A stretch of DNA of 35,202 bases. Source: an uncultured Muribaculaceae bacterium. Lineage in GTDB: Bacteria > Bacteroidota > Bacteroidia > Bacteroidales > Muribaculaceae. Position 1 is the stretch's first letter, and every line of letters begins with the position of its first letter. Of the stretch, positions 14,209 to 22,503 are shown piece by piece. The stretch spans positions 1 to 35,202 of the forward strand of contig CAJUKF010000027.1 in assembly GCA_910587355.1 (NCBI GenBank), written 5' to 3'. Both the position numbers and the translations under genes were made by a program. The notes beneath the pieces were generated by a model. That model made no database searches and was not told where the DNA came from. It was given only the letters and a program-made list of their open reading frames with translations.

Positions 14209-15045
14209 ATGATTGAATTAGGAAAATATCAGACATTGGAGATTCGCCGTATCGTAGACTTCGGCGCATATCTCTGCGCCCCCGGAGAAGAAGCCGAGGT
14301 GCTTATTCCGGGCCGTTATCTGCCCGAGAACATGAAAGTTGGCGATACACTCGAAGTATTTGTATACAAGGATTCGGAAGACCGTCCGATTGCCACAACC
14401 GAGCGTCCTTACGCTACTGTGGGTGAATTTGCATTTCTCTCGGTCAATGCCGTGAACGACACGGGTGCGTTTCTTGACTGGGGACTGCCAAAAGATTTGC
14501 TTGTACCCTACAGCGAACAGCGCATGCGCATGCGACGCGGAGGCATATATCTCGTCTATGTCTACGTTGACAAGGCCACGGGCCGTATTGTAGCATCGAC
14601 CAAGACCGACAAATATCTCGGCAACGTATTTCCCGACTATAAGCCCGGTGACCGCGTACAGGCACTCGTTGTGGAGCATACCGATATAGGATATAAAGTG
14701 ATTGTGGACAATCTCCACAAAGGCATGATTTACTCAAATGAGCTATATCGGGCCATCGAGATAGAAGAAACTGTGACAGCATACGTGAAGCAAGTTCGAG
14801 ACGACGGTAAAATCGACCTCACCATCAACGAGAAAGCCGTCACCCGTCAGGGTGACGTCGCCGAGCGGATAATGGCTCATCTCTCGAAAGACAATGCCGC
14901 GCCTATCAGTGAGAAGATGTCGCCGGAGCTGATAGAGATGGCTTTCCACTGTTCAAAAAAAGATTTCAAGAAAGCAGTGGGGCATCTTTATAAAGAACAT
15001 AAGGTGATGATTGCCCCCGATGGCACTGTAAGTCTGACGGAATAA
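14209..15045 (+). CDS. S1-like RNA-binding protein, CvfB/YitL family
   Basis: This 278-residue cytoplasmic protein is of the CvfB family: three S1-type OB-fold domains followed by a winged-helix domain, which binds RNA and was first linked to virulence regulation in Staphylococcus. Here residues 1-65 form the first OB fold (VDFGAYLCAPGEEAEVLIP), 70-135 the second (VNDTGAFLDWGLPKDLLVP), 145-210 the third (IGYKVIVDNLHKGMIYSNE), and the C-terminus (about 220-275, FHCSKKDFKKAVGHLYKEH) is the winged helix. The second OB fold carries the classic 'GAFLDWG-KDLLVP' motif of the family. A purine-rich AAGAAGAG precedes the ATG. It is divergent from rsmG with 117 bp between start codons. Confidence 0.92.
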   Translation: MIELGKYQTLEIRRIVDFGAYLCAPGEEAEVLIPGRYLPENMKVGDTLEVFVYKDSEDRPIATTERPYATVGEFAFLSVNAVNDTGAFLDWGLPKDLLVPYSEQRMRMRRGGIYLVYVYVDKATGRIVASTKTDKYLGNVFPDYKPGDRVQALVVEHTDIGYKVIVDNLHKGMIYSNELYRAIEIEETVTAYVKQVRDDGKIDLTINEKAVTRQGDVAERIMAHLSKDNAAPISEKMSPELIEMAFHCSKKDFKKAVGHLYKEHKVMIAPDGTVSLTE

Positions 15046-15072
15046 CCGCTGCGTTACCTGATTAAAGTATTC

Positions 15073-15093
15073 CGGACGCACGGGAAACGTCCG
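15073..15093 (+). terminator. weak stem-loop after the cvfB-like gene
   Basis: CGGACG (15073-15078) pairs with CGTCCG (15088-15093) around a 9-nt loop, followed by an A/T-rich stretch without a T-run. It could be a weak terminator or an operator next to the ATPase promoter. Confidence 0.35.
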
Positions 15094-15100
15094 AAAACCT

Positions 15101-15108
15101 TAATTTTG
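15101..15108 (+). promoter_or_regulatory. -7 box of the Ca2+ ATPase gene
   Basis: TAATTTTG matches the -7 consensus, and a start about 12 nt downstream of its initiation site is the ATG at 15127. No TTTG is found 19-21 bp upstream. The TTG inside this box is the nominal start of a longer reading frame, which argues against that longer start. Confidence 0.55.
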
Positions 15109-15126
15109 CAAAAACCACACAACTAC

Positions 15127-17979
15127 ATGTTTCAACTTAATAATTACAAGGGGCTATCGAGTGCAGAGGTACTCGAAAGCCGTCGTCGGTATGGCGAGAA
15201 CGTCCTTACGCCACCTAAACAGGCTCCCTGGTGGAAAGAATTCCTCGCAAAATTTTCCGAACCTCTCATAATCATTCTGCTGATTGCAGGCGTGTTTTCC
15301 ATAGGGATTGCCTGCTACGAATACTGGGGTCTCCATGAAGACTGGAAAGTATTTTTTGAACCTATCGGCATATTCATTGCCATTCTGCTCGCCACCGGGC
15401 TTGCTTTTCTTTTTGAGAGCAGAGCGAACAAAGCCTTCAGAATCCTCAATCAGGTCAACGACGATGAACCCGTGGAAGTAATCCGCGACGGCGCGAATAC
15501 GACCGTTCCGCGTAAAGACATTGTAGTAGGCGACATCGTAGTCCTGAATCTCGGCAACGAGATTCCTGCCGATGGCGAACTGCTCGATGCCGTGACACTG
15601 AGTGTAGACGAATCAACCCTTACCGGCGAGCCGCATTGCCTCAAGACTATTGACCCCAAGGATTTCGACCCTGACGCCACCTATCCATCAAATCATGTGA
15701 TGCGTGGTACCAAAGTCATGGAGGGGCACGGCGTGATGCGCGTGTTAACGGTAGGCGATGCCACAGAAATGGGCAAAGTGTTCGAAGAAGCGCAAATTGA
15801 CAATTCGGTCAAGACACCTCTCAACGAACAGCTCGACACGCTCGCCCGTTGGATTACGAATATCAGTTATGTAGTCGCAGGTCTGATTATTGTCGGTCAG
15901 CTTATCCACTTTCTTGGCTGGGGCGAATGGCAGGCATGGCTGCTCATATTCCCGGTCGCCCTATTTTTCTGGCTGGTGATTGCACAGTTTCCGAAATGGA
16001 AAAAGAAAACATGCACACTGACCATTTGTCTTTTCGTAGTCGTATTTTTTGCCTGTGTGACCGGCATTTTTGCTCTGATTAATCCCGGAGCCGATACTGC
16101 GGCGTGGTCCGGGCTTCTTGCCCACACGCTGCAGACGCTCATGATAGCGGTCACGCTCCTTGTTGTGGCTGTGCCAGAAGGTCTTCCCATGGCAGTGACA
16201 CTGTCGCTTGCCTACAGCATGAGCCGCATGCTTAAGACCAACAATCTGGTACGCAAAATGCACGCCTGCGAGACAATGGGCGCGACAACAGTGATTTGCA
16301 CCGACAAGACCGGCACGCTGACACAAAACCAGATGCAGGTGTACAAGGCTGATTTCTTCGGAGAACCATCTGATGAGGTTTTGTATGAAAGTATTGCCGT
16401 AAACTCTACAGCACAGCTCGACAAATCGGGCGAGAAAGTCAAGGTCCTCGGCAATCCAACCGAAGGCGCTCTCCTGCTGTGGCTTGAAGAACGCGGAACG
16501 GACTACAACAAATATCGCGGCAACGCAATCCGTATCGAGGAACTGCCCTTTACAACCGAACGTAAATACATGGCTACAGTGGTAAAATCGACCACGGGCA
16601 AAAAAATCATTTATGTGAAAGGCGCTCCCGAAATCGTGTTTGCCATGTGTCGAGATACCTCAGGAGTCACAAAAGCCGAAATCGACGCCCGGCTCTCAGA
16701 ATATCAGAATATGGCGATGCGTACGCTCGGATTCGCCTATCAGGAGCTCGATGAAAATGATTCGACTCTGAAAGACGGAGTAGTTGTAGCAGAAAAACTC
16801 CGTTTTCTCGGCATCGTGGCTATTTCCGACCCCGTTCGCGCCGATGTTCCGGATGCAGTGCGCGAGGTGACCGATGCCGGCGTGAAAATAAAAATCGTTA
16901 CAGGCGATACGCCCGGAACGGCAAAAGAAATCGGACGCCAAATCGGCCTCTGGCACGATGACACCGATACCGACCGTAACATAATCACAGGGCCCGAGTT
17001 CGCCGCGCTGTCAGACAAGGAACTCAAAGAACGCGTCGGTGACTTCAAAATTATAGCCCGTGCGCGTCCAATGGATAAGAAACGCCTTGTAGAAGCGCTT
17101 CAGGCCAACAATGAGGTGGTGGCAGTCACTGGAGACGGCACAAACGACGCGCCCGCACTCAAAGCGGCTCAGGTTGGCCTCTCAATGGGCGATGGAACGT
17201 CGGTTGCGAAAGAGGCAAGCGATATCACAATTATTGACAATTCTTTCTCGTCTATCGGACGTGCCGTGATGTGGGGCCGTTCGCTATATAAGAATATCCA
17301 ACGGTTCCTTCTTTTCCAGCTTACGGTTAATGTCGCCGCCAGCCTTCTTGTACTCGTGGCATCTTTTATCGGCAGCGAATCGCCGTTGTCGGTGACGCAG
17401 ATGCTGTGGGTCAATCTGATTATGGATACATTCGGGGCCATGGCTCTCGCGTCTTTGCCACCGTCTATAAGAGTGATGAAAGACAAGCCCCGTGACCGCA
17501 GGGCTTCGATTCTCACAAAGCCTATGACTGTGGAGCTATTCTGCGTAGGCATATTTTTCTTCGCGCTCACACTCGGTTTCTACTGTATTTTCAATTCGGC
17601 CGATATTACTTCTATTCCCCAGCTTTTCCACGCCCATATCGGCATAAAGTCTCCGATGACAGCCTATGAGGCTACTCTTCTTTTCTCGATTTTCGTGTGG
17701 ACGCACTTCTGGTATATGTTCAATGTGCGCTGCTTCGAATCAGGTAAGAGCGTGTTCAGGCTACGTATGAGCAGCAGCTTCTGGGGAATTGTGGCGATTA
17801 TCGTTCTCGGACAGATTTTCATCACAGAAGTAGCTTACGAATTCTTTAACGTAGAACCGATGTTCCACACCCTCGACTGGAAATTCAATCCGTCAGGCAC
17901 ACTTGATTTCGTCATCATAGTGGTGGCATCGTCGTTTGTTCTGTGGATTCGTGAAATATATTTTCTTATTAAAAAGTAA
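15127..17979 (+). CDS. calcium-translocating P-type ATPase, PMCA type
   Basis: This 950-residue inner-membrane cation pump of the P2 class is predicted to export Ca2+ using ATP. Domain markers in order are the N-terminal KGLSSAEVLESRRRYGENVL cation-ATPase region, the actuator loop with TGEP (166-169), the M4 ion-site motif PEGLP (350-354), the phosphorylation site DKTGTLT with Asp393, the nucleotide domain (KGAPEIVFAMC), the hinge GDGTNDAPAL (669-678) and six C-terminal helices. Length fits PMCA-type bacterial pumps plus about 50 residues. Residues 271-288 and about 296-316 look like two additional hydrophobic helices between M3 and M4. The ATG 15127 start is favoured because the alternative TTG 15106 lies in the promoter box. 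Confidence 0.92.
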   Translation: MFQLNNYKGLSSAEVLESRRRYGENVLTPPKQAPWWKEFLAKFSEPLIIILLIAGVFSIGIACYEYWGLHEDWKVFFEPIGIFIAILLATGLAFLFESRANKAFRILNQVNDDEPVEVIRDGANTTVPRKDIVVGDIVVLNLGNEIPADGELLDAVTLSVDESTLTGEPHCLKTIDPKDFDPDATYPSNHVMRGTKVMEGHGVMRVLTVGDATEMGKVFEEAQIDNSVKTPLNEQLDTLARWITNISYVVAGLIIVGQLIHFLGWGEWQAWLLIFPVALFFWLVIAQFPKWKKKTCTLTICLFVVVFFACVTGIFALINPGADTAAWSGLLAHTLQTLMIAVTLLVVAVPEGLPMAVTLSLAYSMSRMLKTNNLVRKMHACETMGATTVICTDKTGTLTQNQMQVYKADFFGEPSDEVLYESIAVNSTAQLDKSGEKVKVLGNPTEGALLLWLEERGTDYNKYRGNAIRIEELPFTTERKYMATVVKSTTGKKIIYVKGAPEIVFAMCRDTSGVTKAEIDARLSEYQNMAMRTLGFAYQELDENDSTLKDGVVVAEKLRFLGIVAISDPVRADVPDAVREVTDAGVKIKIVTGDTPGTAKEIGRQIGLWHDDTDTDRNIITGPEFAALSDKELKERVGDFKIIARARPMDKKRLVEALQANNEVVAVTGDGTNDAPALKAAQVGLSMGDGTSVAKEASDITIIDNSFSSIGRAVMWGRSLYKNIQRFLLFQLTVNVAASLLVLVASFIGSESPLSVTQMLWVNLIMDTFGAMALASLPPSIRVMKDKPRDRRASILTKPMTVELFCVGIFFFALTLGFYCIFNSADITSIPQLFHAHIGIKSPMTAYEATLLFSIFVWTHFWYMFNVRCFESGKSVFRLRMSSSFWGIVAIIVLGQIFITEVAYEFFNVEPMFHTLDWKFNPSGTLDFVIIVVASSFVLWIREIYFLIKK

Positions 17980-17984
17980 AGGAT

Positions 17985-18017
17985 GCGTAGAGTTTATCAC
18001 TTAAAAAAGCTCTACGC
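17985..18017 (+). terminator. weak stem-loop after the Ca2+ ATPase
   Basis: GCGTAGAG (17985-17992) pairs perfectly with CTCTACGC (18010-18017) around a 17-nt loop 5 bp beyond the stop. No clear T-run follows, so termination would be inefficient. Confidence 0.45.
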
Positions 18018-18050
18018 GGCAATTATATCCGAAACATTAGCATATAAATA

Positions 18051-18082
18051 TTTGTATATCTTAAAGCAAATTCCTAAATTTG
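18051..18082 (+). promoter_or_regulatory. promoter of the phosphohexomutase gene
   Basis: TTTG (18051-18054), a 20-bp spacer and TAAATTTG (18075-18082) form an exact consensus promoter. The leader is about 38 nt to the ATG at 18127. Confidence 0.85.
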
Positions 18083-18126
18083 CCAACAAAGAACTACATA
18101 CCTAACATTTTTAATTACCCTGAAAA

Positions 18127-19878
18127 ATGGATACAAACAAAGAACTCATAGAGCAGGTGACTGTGAAAGCCAAAACATGGCTTACCGACGGCTACGATGC
18201 TGAGACACAGGCCGAGGTGCGCCGCATGCTCGAAGCCGATGACAAGACAGACCTTATCGAATCGTTCTATAAAGACCTTGAATTCGGAACTGGCGGCCTG
18301 CGCGGTATAATGGGTGCCGGCTCAAACCGCATGAATATCTATACAGTTGCCGCAGCCACTCAGGGCCTTGCAAATTATCTGCATGAATGTTTCAAAGACT
18401 TGCCGCAAATAAGCGTTGCAGTCTGCCATGACGTGCGTAACAACTCCCGCAAATTTGCCGAAGTTGTTGCCGATGTATTCTCGGCCAACGATATCCATGT
18501 ATACCTCTTCGACAGTTTCCGTCCGACTCCCGAACTCTCTTTCGCAATCCGTGAACTCGGATGCCAGAGCGGCGTGAACATCACGGCCTCGCATAATCCC
18601 AAGGAATATAACGGCTACAAGGCTTACTGGAGCGACGGCGCCCAGATTATCGCGCCTCACGATGTAAGCATCATCGAGCATGTGAACCGCATCCACGGCC
18701 CGAAAGACATCAAGATGAAGGGCAAGCCTGAAAACATCGAAATCATCGGCGAGGAGATGGACAACAAATTCCTTGCCGCCATCAAAGGTCTTTCGCTCGA
18801 CCCCGAGGTCATCAAGCGTCATGCCGACCTCAAGATTGTGTACACACCTATCCATGGCACAGGCGTGAAGATGATACCGGCATCACTTAAGAACTACGGC
18901 TTCACCAACATCATCCACGTACCGGAACAGGACATCCCCGACGGCAACTTCTCCACTGTTGCTTCGCCTAACCCCGAGAATCCTGAGGCAATGGCAATGG
19001 CTATCGCCAAAGCAAAAGAAGTAGGAGCAGACCTTGTTGTGGCCTCCGACCCCGACGCCGACCGTATCGGCTGCGTTATCCGCGACAACAACGGTGAATA
19101 TCAGCTCATCAACGGCAACCAGATTGTGATGATTCTGCTCAATTACATCATGCGCCGCAACCGTGAGCTCGGACGTCTCAAAGGCAACGAATACATCGTC
19201 AAGACTATCGTCACCACAGAGACAATCAAGGCTATCGCCGACAATCAGAACGTGAAGATGTACGACTGCTACACCGGCTTCAAATGGATTGCCGCCGTAA
19301 TACGTGACCTCGAAGGCACAAGCCGTTATCTCGGAGGCGGTGAGGAATCGTATGGCTTCCTTGCTGAAGATTTCTGCCGCGACAAAGACTCCGTCAGCGC
19401 CATTTCGCTTATGGCAGAAATCTGCGCATGGGCCAAAGACCGCGGTCTCGACTTCAACAAGATGCTTCAGGAAATTTATCTCAACAACGGTTACAGCCAC
19501 GAAGTAGGTATTTCGGTTGTACGTCCCGGCAAGAGCGGCGCCGAAGAAATCGTCGCCATGATGAAACAGTTCCGCGAGAATCCTCCCAAGAAACTCGCAG
19601 GCAGCCCCGTCATCACAATCAAGGATTACGCCGACCTCAACTGCACAGATGTCGCTACCGGCAAGCTTACGAAGATGGATTTCCCCACCACCTCGAATGT
19701 ACTCCAGTACTTTACGGCCGATGGTACCAAGGTTTCTATCCGTCCTTCGGGCACAGAGCCAAAAATCAAGTTCTATATTGAGGTTCACGACAAGATGAGC
19801 TCTCTCGACGACTATGCACGCTGCAATGCAGCCGCCGATGTCAAGATTGAGAGCATCAAGAAAGACCTCGGTATCTGA
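18127..19878 (+). CDS. phosphoglucomutase/phosphomannomutase (alpha-D-phosphohexomutase)
   Basis: This 583-residue cytosolic enzyme interconverts hexose-1- and hexose-6-phosphates (glucose and/or mannose) for glycogen, nucleotide-sugar and capsule synthesis. The four phosphohexomutase signatures are intact: the catalytic serine loop TASHNP (153-158, phospho-Ser155), the Mg2+ loop DPDADR (308-313), the sugar loop GGGEESYG (403-410) and the phosphate loop RPSGTEP (539-545). Length and the YNGYKAYW sequence after the serine loop match the PgcA/PGM2-like subfamily rather than E. coli Pgm. It has its own consensus promoter (18051-18082) and terminator (19914-19944). Sugar preference cannot be set from sequence alone. 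Confidence 0.94.
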   Translation: MDTNKELIEQVTVKAKTWLTDGYDAETQAEVRRMLEADDKTDLIESFYKDLEFGTGGLRGIMGAGSNRMNIYTVAAATQGLANYLHECFKDLPQISVAVCHDVRNNSRKFAEVVADVFSANDIHVYLFDSFRPTPELSFAIRELGCQSGVNITASHNPKEYNGYKAYWSDGAQIIAPHDVSIIEHVNRIHGPKDIKMKGKPENIEIIGEEMDNKFLAAIKGLSLDPEVIKRHADLKIVYTPIHGTGVKMIPASLKNYGFTNIIHVPEQDIPDGNFSTVASPNPENPEAMAMAIAKAKEVGADLVVASDPDADRIGCVIRDNNGEYQLINGNQIVMILLNYIMRRNRELGRLKGNEYIVKTIVTTETIKAIADNQNVKMYDCYTGFKWIAAVIRDLEGTSRYLGGGEESYGFLAEDFCRDKDSVSAISLMAEICAWAKDRGLDFNKMLQEIYLNNGYSHEVGISVVRPGKSGAEEIVAMMKQFRENPPKKLAGSPVITIKDYADLNCTDVATGKLTKMDFPTTSNVLQYFTADGTKVSIRPSGTEPKIKFYIEVHDKMSSLDDYARCNAAADVKIESIKKDLGI

Positions 19879-19913
19879 TTGCCTTGAGGCAAACACGATA
19901 CAAGACTGATAGC

Positions 19914-19944
19914 AAAGGCTCCCTTCAGGGGGAGCCTTTCTTTC
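19914..19944 (+). terminator. terminator of the phosphohexomutase gene
   Basis: AAAGGCTCCC (19914-19923) pairs perfectly with GGGAGCCTTT (19930-19939) and is followed by CTTTCT. Confidence 0.85.
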
Positions 19945-20004
19945 TGAAAAACTTACCGCATACTGCTATTATTATTGCTACCTAAACCAACAATCAATAA
20001 TCAC

Positions 20005-22326
20005 ATGAAAGCAATTCGTTTCCTGAGCCTGCTGTGTCTCGGCATCGCAGCCACAGCATCGGCCCAGACCTCCGACAACCCGTTGCCCGACTGGGCTTTC
20101 GGCGGCTTTGTACGTCCGGATGGGGTAAATCCGATTATTTCGCCGCTCGACAACACGTCCTTCCATTGTCCGATGACAAATTCAGAAGTAAAATGGGAGT
20201 GCGCCGACACATTTAACCCTGCTGCAGTCGTTAAGGACGGTAAAATCTATGTGCTTTATCGAGCCGAAGATAATCCTGACGCAGGCATCGGTGGCCGTAC
20301 TTCCCGCATCGGTCTTGCCGAAATGGATGAAGACGGCATCACGGTAAAGACCCGTCTTACCGAGCCTGTATTTTATCCTACAGACACCGAAATCTCTAAG
20401 AAGTACGAGTGGAACGGCGGCTGCGAAGACCCACGGGTTGTCGCAGCTGAAGTTGACGGTAAGACTATCTATGTGATGACCTATACCGCCTGGAGCCGTG
20501 GCAAAGACGGTATTCCACGTCTGGCTATTGCCACCTCCGAAGACCTCGTGAAATGGGAGACAAAAGGTCCGGCATTCCTTACGGCCTATAATGGTAAATT
20601 CAAAAACAACAGTTGCAAGAGCGGTTCGATTGTAACCAAAGTTATCGACGGCAAACAACTCGCTGTCAAAGTCAACTTCAAGGGCGAAGAAAAATATCTC
20701 ATGTACTGGGGCGAGGATGCTGTCTTCTTGGCGACATCCGATGACCTTATCAACTGGACTCCTTATGTGAACGAGAAGACAGAACTTGTACGTCTGATTG
20801 TTCCGCGTCCCTATCATTTTGACAGTCAGCTCACAGAGTGCGGTCCACCTGCCGTAATCACCGACAAAGGCATTCTGTTGCTTTATAATGGCAAAAATAA
20901 ATCGGACTACAATACCGACACAAACTATCCTCCCTCGACATACGCCGCCGGTCAGATTCTCTTTGACATCGAAGACCCTACCGCAGTACTCGGACGCCTC
21001 GACAATGCCTTCTTCCGCCCCATGGAGGATGCGGAGAAAAGCGGTCAGTATAAAGACGGTACGGTATTTGTCGAGGGCCTTGTCTATAACAATTCCAAAT
21101 GGTATCTCTACTACGGTTGCGCCGATTCGATGGTAGGCGTAGCTGTCTATGACCCTGCGAATGCCGAAGCCTACGGCGACCCTGTGGAGGGCCTTTTTGA
21201 AGTTGAAAAACCGGCTCCGAGAAATCTTAATGCCATACCGCGCGATTTGACCGGTAAGGTTCGTTGCCGTATACACAGCAAGAGCGGACAGGTCAAAGAA
21301 GACGAAAGCGCCACAAATCTAAATCTCAGATTTGCTTATCCGGGCAAAAAATGGTGCGACAACCAGCATGAGACTCCCTGGGTCATATGGGAATTCTTTG
21401 ACTACTACAAATTCGACGGCTTCGCCTTCGATGATGTGATTGGTCACGAAAATTCGGAGAACGTGCCCGAATACTGGCTCGAAATCAGTGAGGACGGCAC
21501 AAACTGGACAGAGGTGCTTCATAAAGAGAACGTAGGCAATCAGGATTTCAAGGAAGAGCATTTCACGCCTGTCGAAGGCCGTTTCGTAAGGGCTACTTTC
21601 CGTCGTGCCGACGGCGCGGTTCGTATCTATGGATGTGATATCTACGGTGAGTTCAGCCGTCCTTATGAGCGTACGGACAACAACATCAGTATAGGCAAAA
21701 CTATTATGGCTTCGTATGACCAGACAAACCCGAAAGAAGGAGCATACAATCTGCTCAACGGCATCTATGACCAATCGGTAAGCAAATGGTGCTGCTTTGC
21801 TGCGAATGCCGACAATGACCCGATAAAATATGTTGTGATTGACCTCGAGGACAATTACGATATATCGAGTTTCAAAATGTACGACTGCAAGACACTCGTG
21901 CCTCAGGACCCCAACGTAGACCATTACAAAATTTCTGTTTCGGCAGAAGCTCCCGACCTCTCGAAGATTACTCCTGCGAGTGACCAGAATACATGCTGGA
22001 CAACGGTTGTGGAACGCTATGATACCCAAAGCGAGAATATCAAGGAGGATAAGCTGGATACATCCGTGAGTGCCCGCTATGTGAAATTTGAGCTTCCCCG
22101 AGTGAAAAAAGACGGCAAGGAATACAATACTACTACCCACCGTATCTATGCTCTGGATGTTTTCGGTAAGAAATCAGACAGCTCAGGCACGGAAACTATC
22201 GTCGCAGAGAGCGTTGAAACCCCTGCCGAGTATTTCGATTTGCAGGGACGAAAAGTGAATCAGCCCCAGACCGGTGTCTATGTAAGCCGTCAGGGCTCAA
22301 AAGTATCCAAAGTATTTGTGAAATAA
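20005..22326 (+). CDS. secreted GH130-like beta-mannoside-active protein with discoidin-like domains
   Basis: This 773-residue exported protein has a signal peptide (MKAIRFLSLLCLGIAATASAQ). Residues about 25-420 are a five-bladed propeller of the GH130 type: NPAAVVKDGKIYVLYRAEDN, GGCEDPRVV with the presumptive acid Asp142, SGSIVTK, the substrate motif QLTECGPPAV and YAAGQILFDIEDP. GH130 enzymes are beta-mannoside phosphorylases or hydrolases. Two F5/8 type C-like carbohydrate-binding regions follow (about 440-560 and 575-735). The C-terminus carries the FDLQGRKV...GVYV motif common in exported Bacteroidales proteins. The start at 20005 (not TTG 19975) gives the proper signal peptide. Phosphorolysis is unlikely outside the cytosol, so hydrolysis is inferred. 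It is followed by a terminator, then the GH92-GH43 gene. Confidence 0.82.
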   Translation: MKAIRFLSLLCLGIAATASAQTSDNPLPDWAFGGFVRPDGVNPIISPLDNTSFHCPMTNSEVKWECADTFNPAAVVKDGKIYVLYRAEDNPDAGIGGRTSRIGLAEMDEDGITVKTRLTEPVFYPTDTEISKKYEWNGGCEDPRVVAAEVDGKTIYVMTYTAWSRGKDGIPRLAIATSEDLVKWETKGPAFLTAYNGKFKNNSCKSGSIVTKVIDGKQLAVKVNFKGEEKYLMYWGEDAVFLATSDDLINWTPYVNEKTELVRLIVPRPYHFDSQLTECGPPAVITDKGILLLYNGKNKSDYNTDTNYPPSTYAAGQILFDIEDPTAVLGRLDNAFFRPMEDAEKSGQYKDGTVFVEGLVYNNSKWYLYYGCADSMVGVAVYDPANAEAYGDPVEGLFEVEKPAPRNLNAIPRDLTGKVRCRIHSKSGQVKEDESATNLNLRFAYPGKKWCDNQHETPWVIWEFFDYYKFDGFAFDDVIGHENSENVPEYWLEISEDGTNWTEVLHKENVGNQDFKEEHFTPVEGRFVRATFRRADGAVRIYGCDIYGEFSRPYERTDNNISIGKTIMASYDQTNPKEGAYNLLNGIYDQSVSKWCCFAANADNDPIKYVVIDLEDNYDISSFKMYDCKTLVPQDPNVDHYKISVSAEAPDLSKITPASDQNTCWTTVVERYDTQSENIKEDKLDTSVSARYVKFELPRVKKDGKEYNTTTHRIYALDVFGKKSDSSGTETIVAESVETPAEYFDLQGRKVNQPQTGVYVSRQGSKVSKVFVK

Positions 22327-22370
22327 CATAATCCCCGTTATGACATAGTCTTACGGACTGACAAACAGAG

Positions 22371-22405
22371 AGCAGACATCCGATAACGGTGTCTGCTTTT
22401 CCTTT
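22371..22405 (+). terminator. terminator of the GH130-like gene
   Basis: AGCAGACA (22371-22378) pairs with TGTCTGCT (22390-22397), followed by a T-rich tail (TTTCCTTTTCTT). Confidence 0.8.
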
Positions 22406-22466
22406 TCTTATATCCGTAGTATGAAATTACATCTCATTGTTTAGCTTGAGTTCGGATATAAAATAG

Positions 22467-22474
22467 TATCTTTG
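22467..22474 (+). promoter_or_regulatory. -7 box of the GH92-GH43 gene
   Basis: TATCTTTG matches TAnnTTTG. An imperfect CTTG lies 18 bp upstream (22445-22448). The leader would be about 23 nt to the ATG at 22504. Confidence 0.55.
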
Positions 22475-22503
22475 CTTCTGAAAAATCTAAACCTAAAAAT
22501 ACG

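Noticed and set aside
18883..19896. 337-codon minus-strand frame inside the phosphohexomutase gene
   Set aside because: It is a shadow frame caused by codon bias of the real gene, whose four catalytic loops are intact on the plus strand.
20182..21276. 364-codon open frame on the minus strand inside the GH130-like gene
   Set aside because: It is a mirror of the strongly coding plus-strand gene, has no recognisable domain, promoter or sensible composition, and similar long mirrors occur inside neighbouring GC-rich genes.
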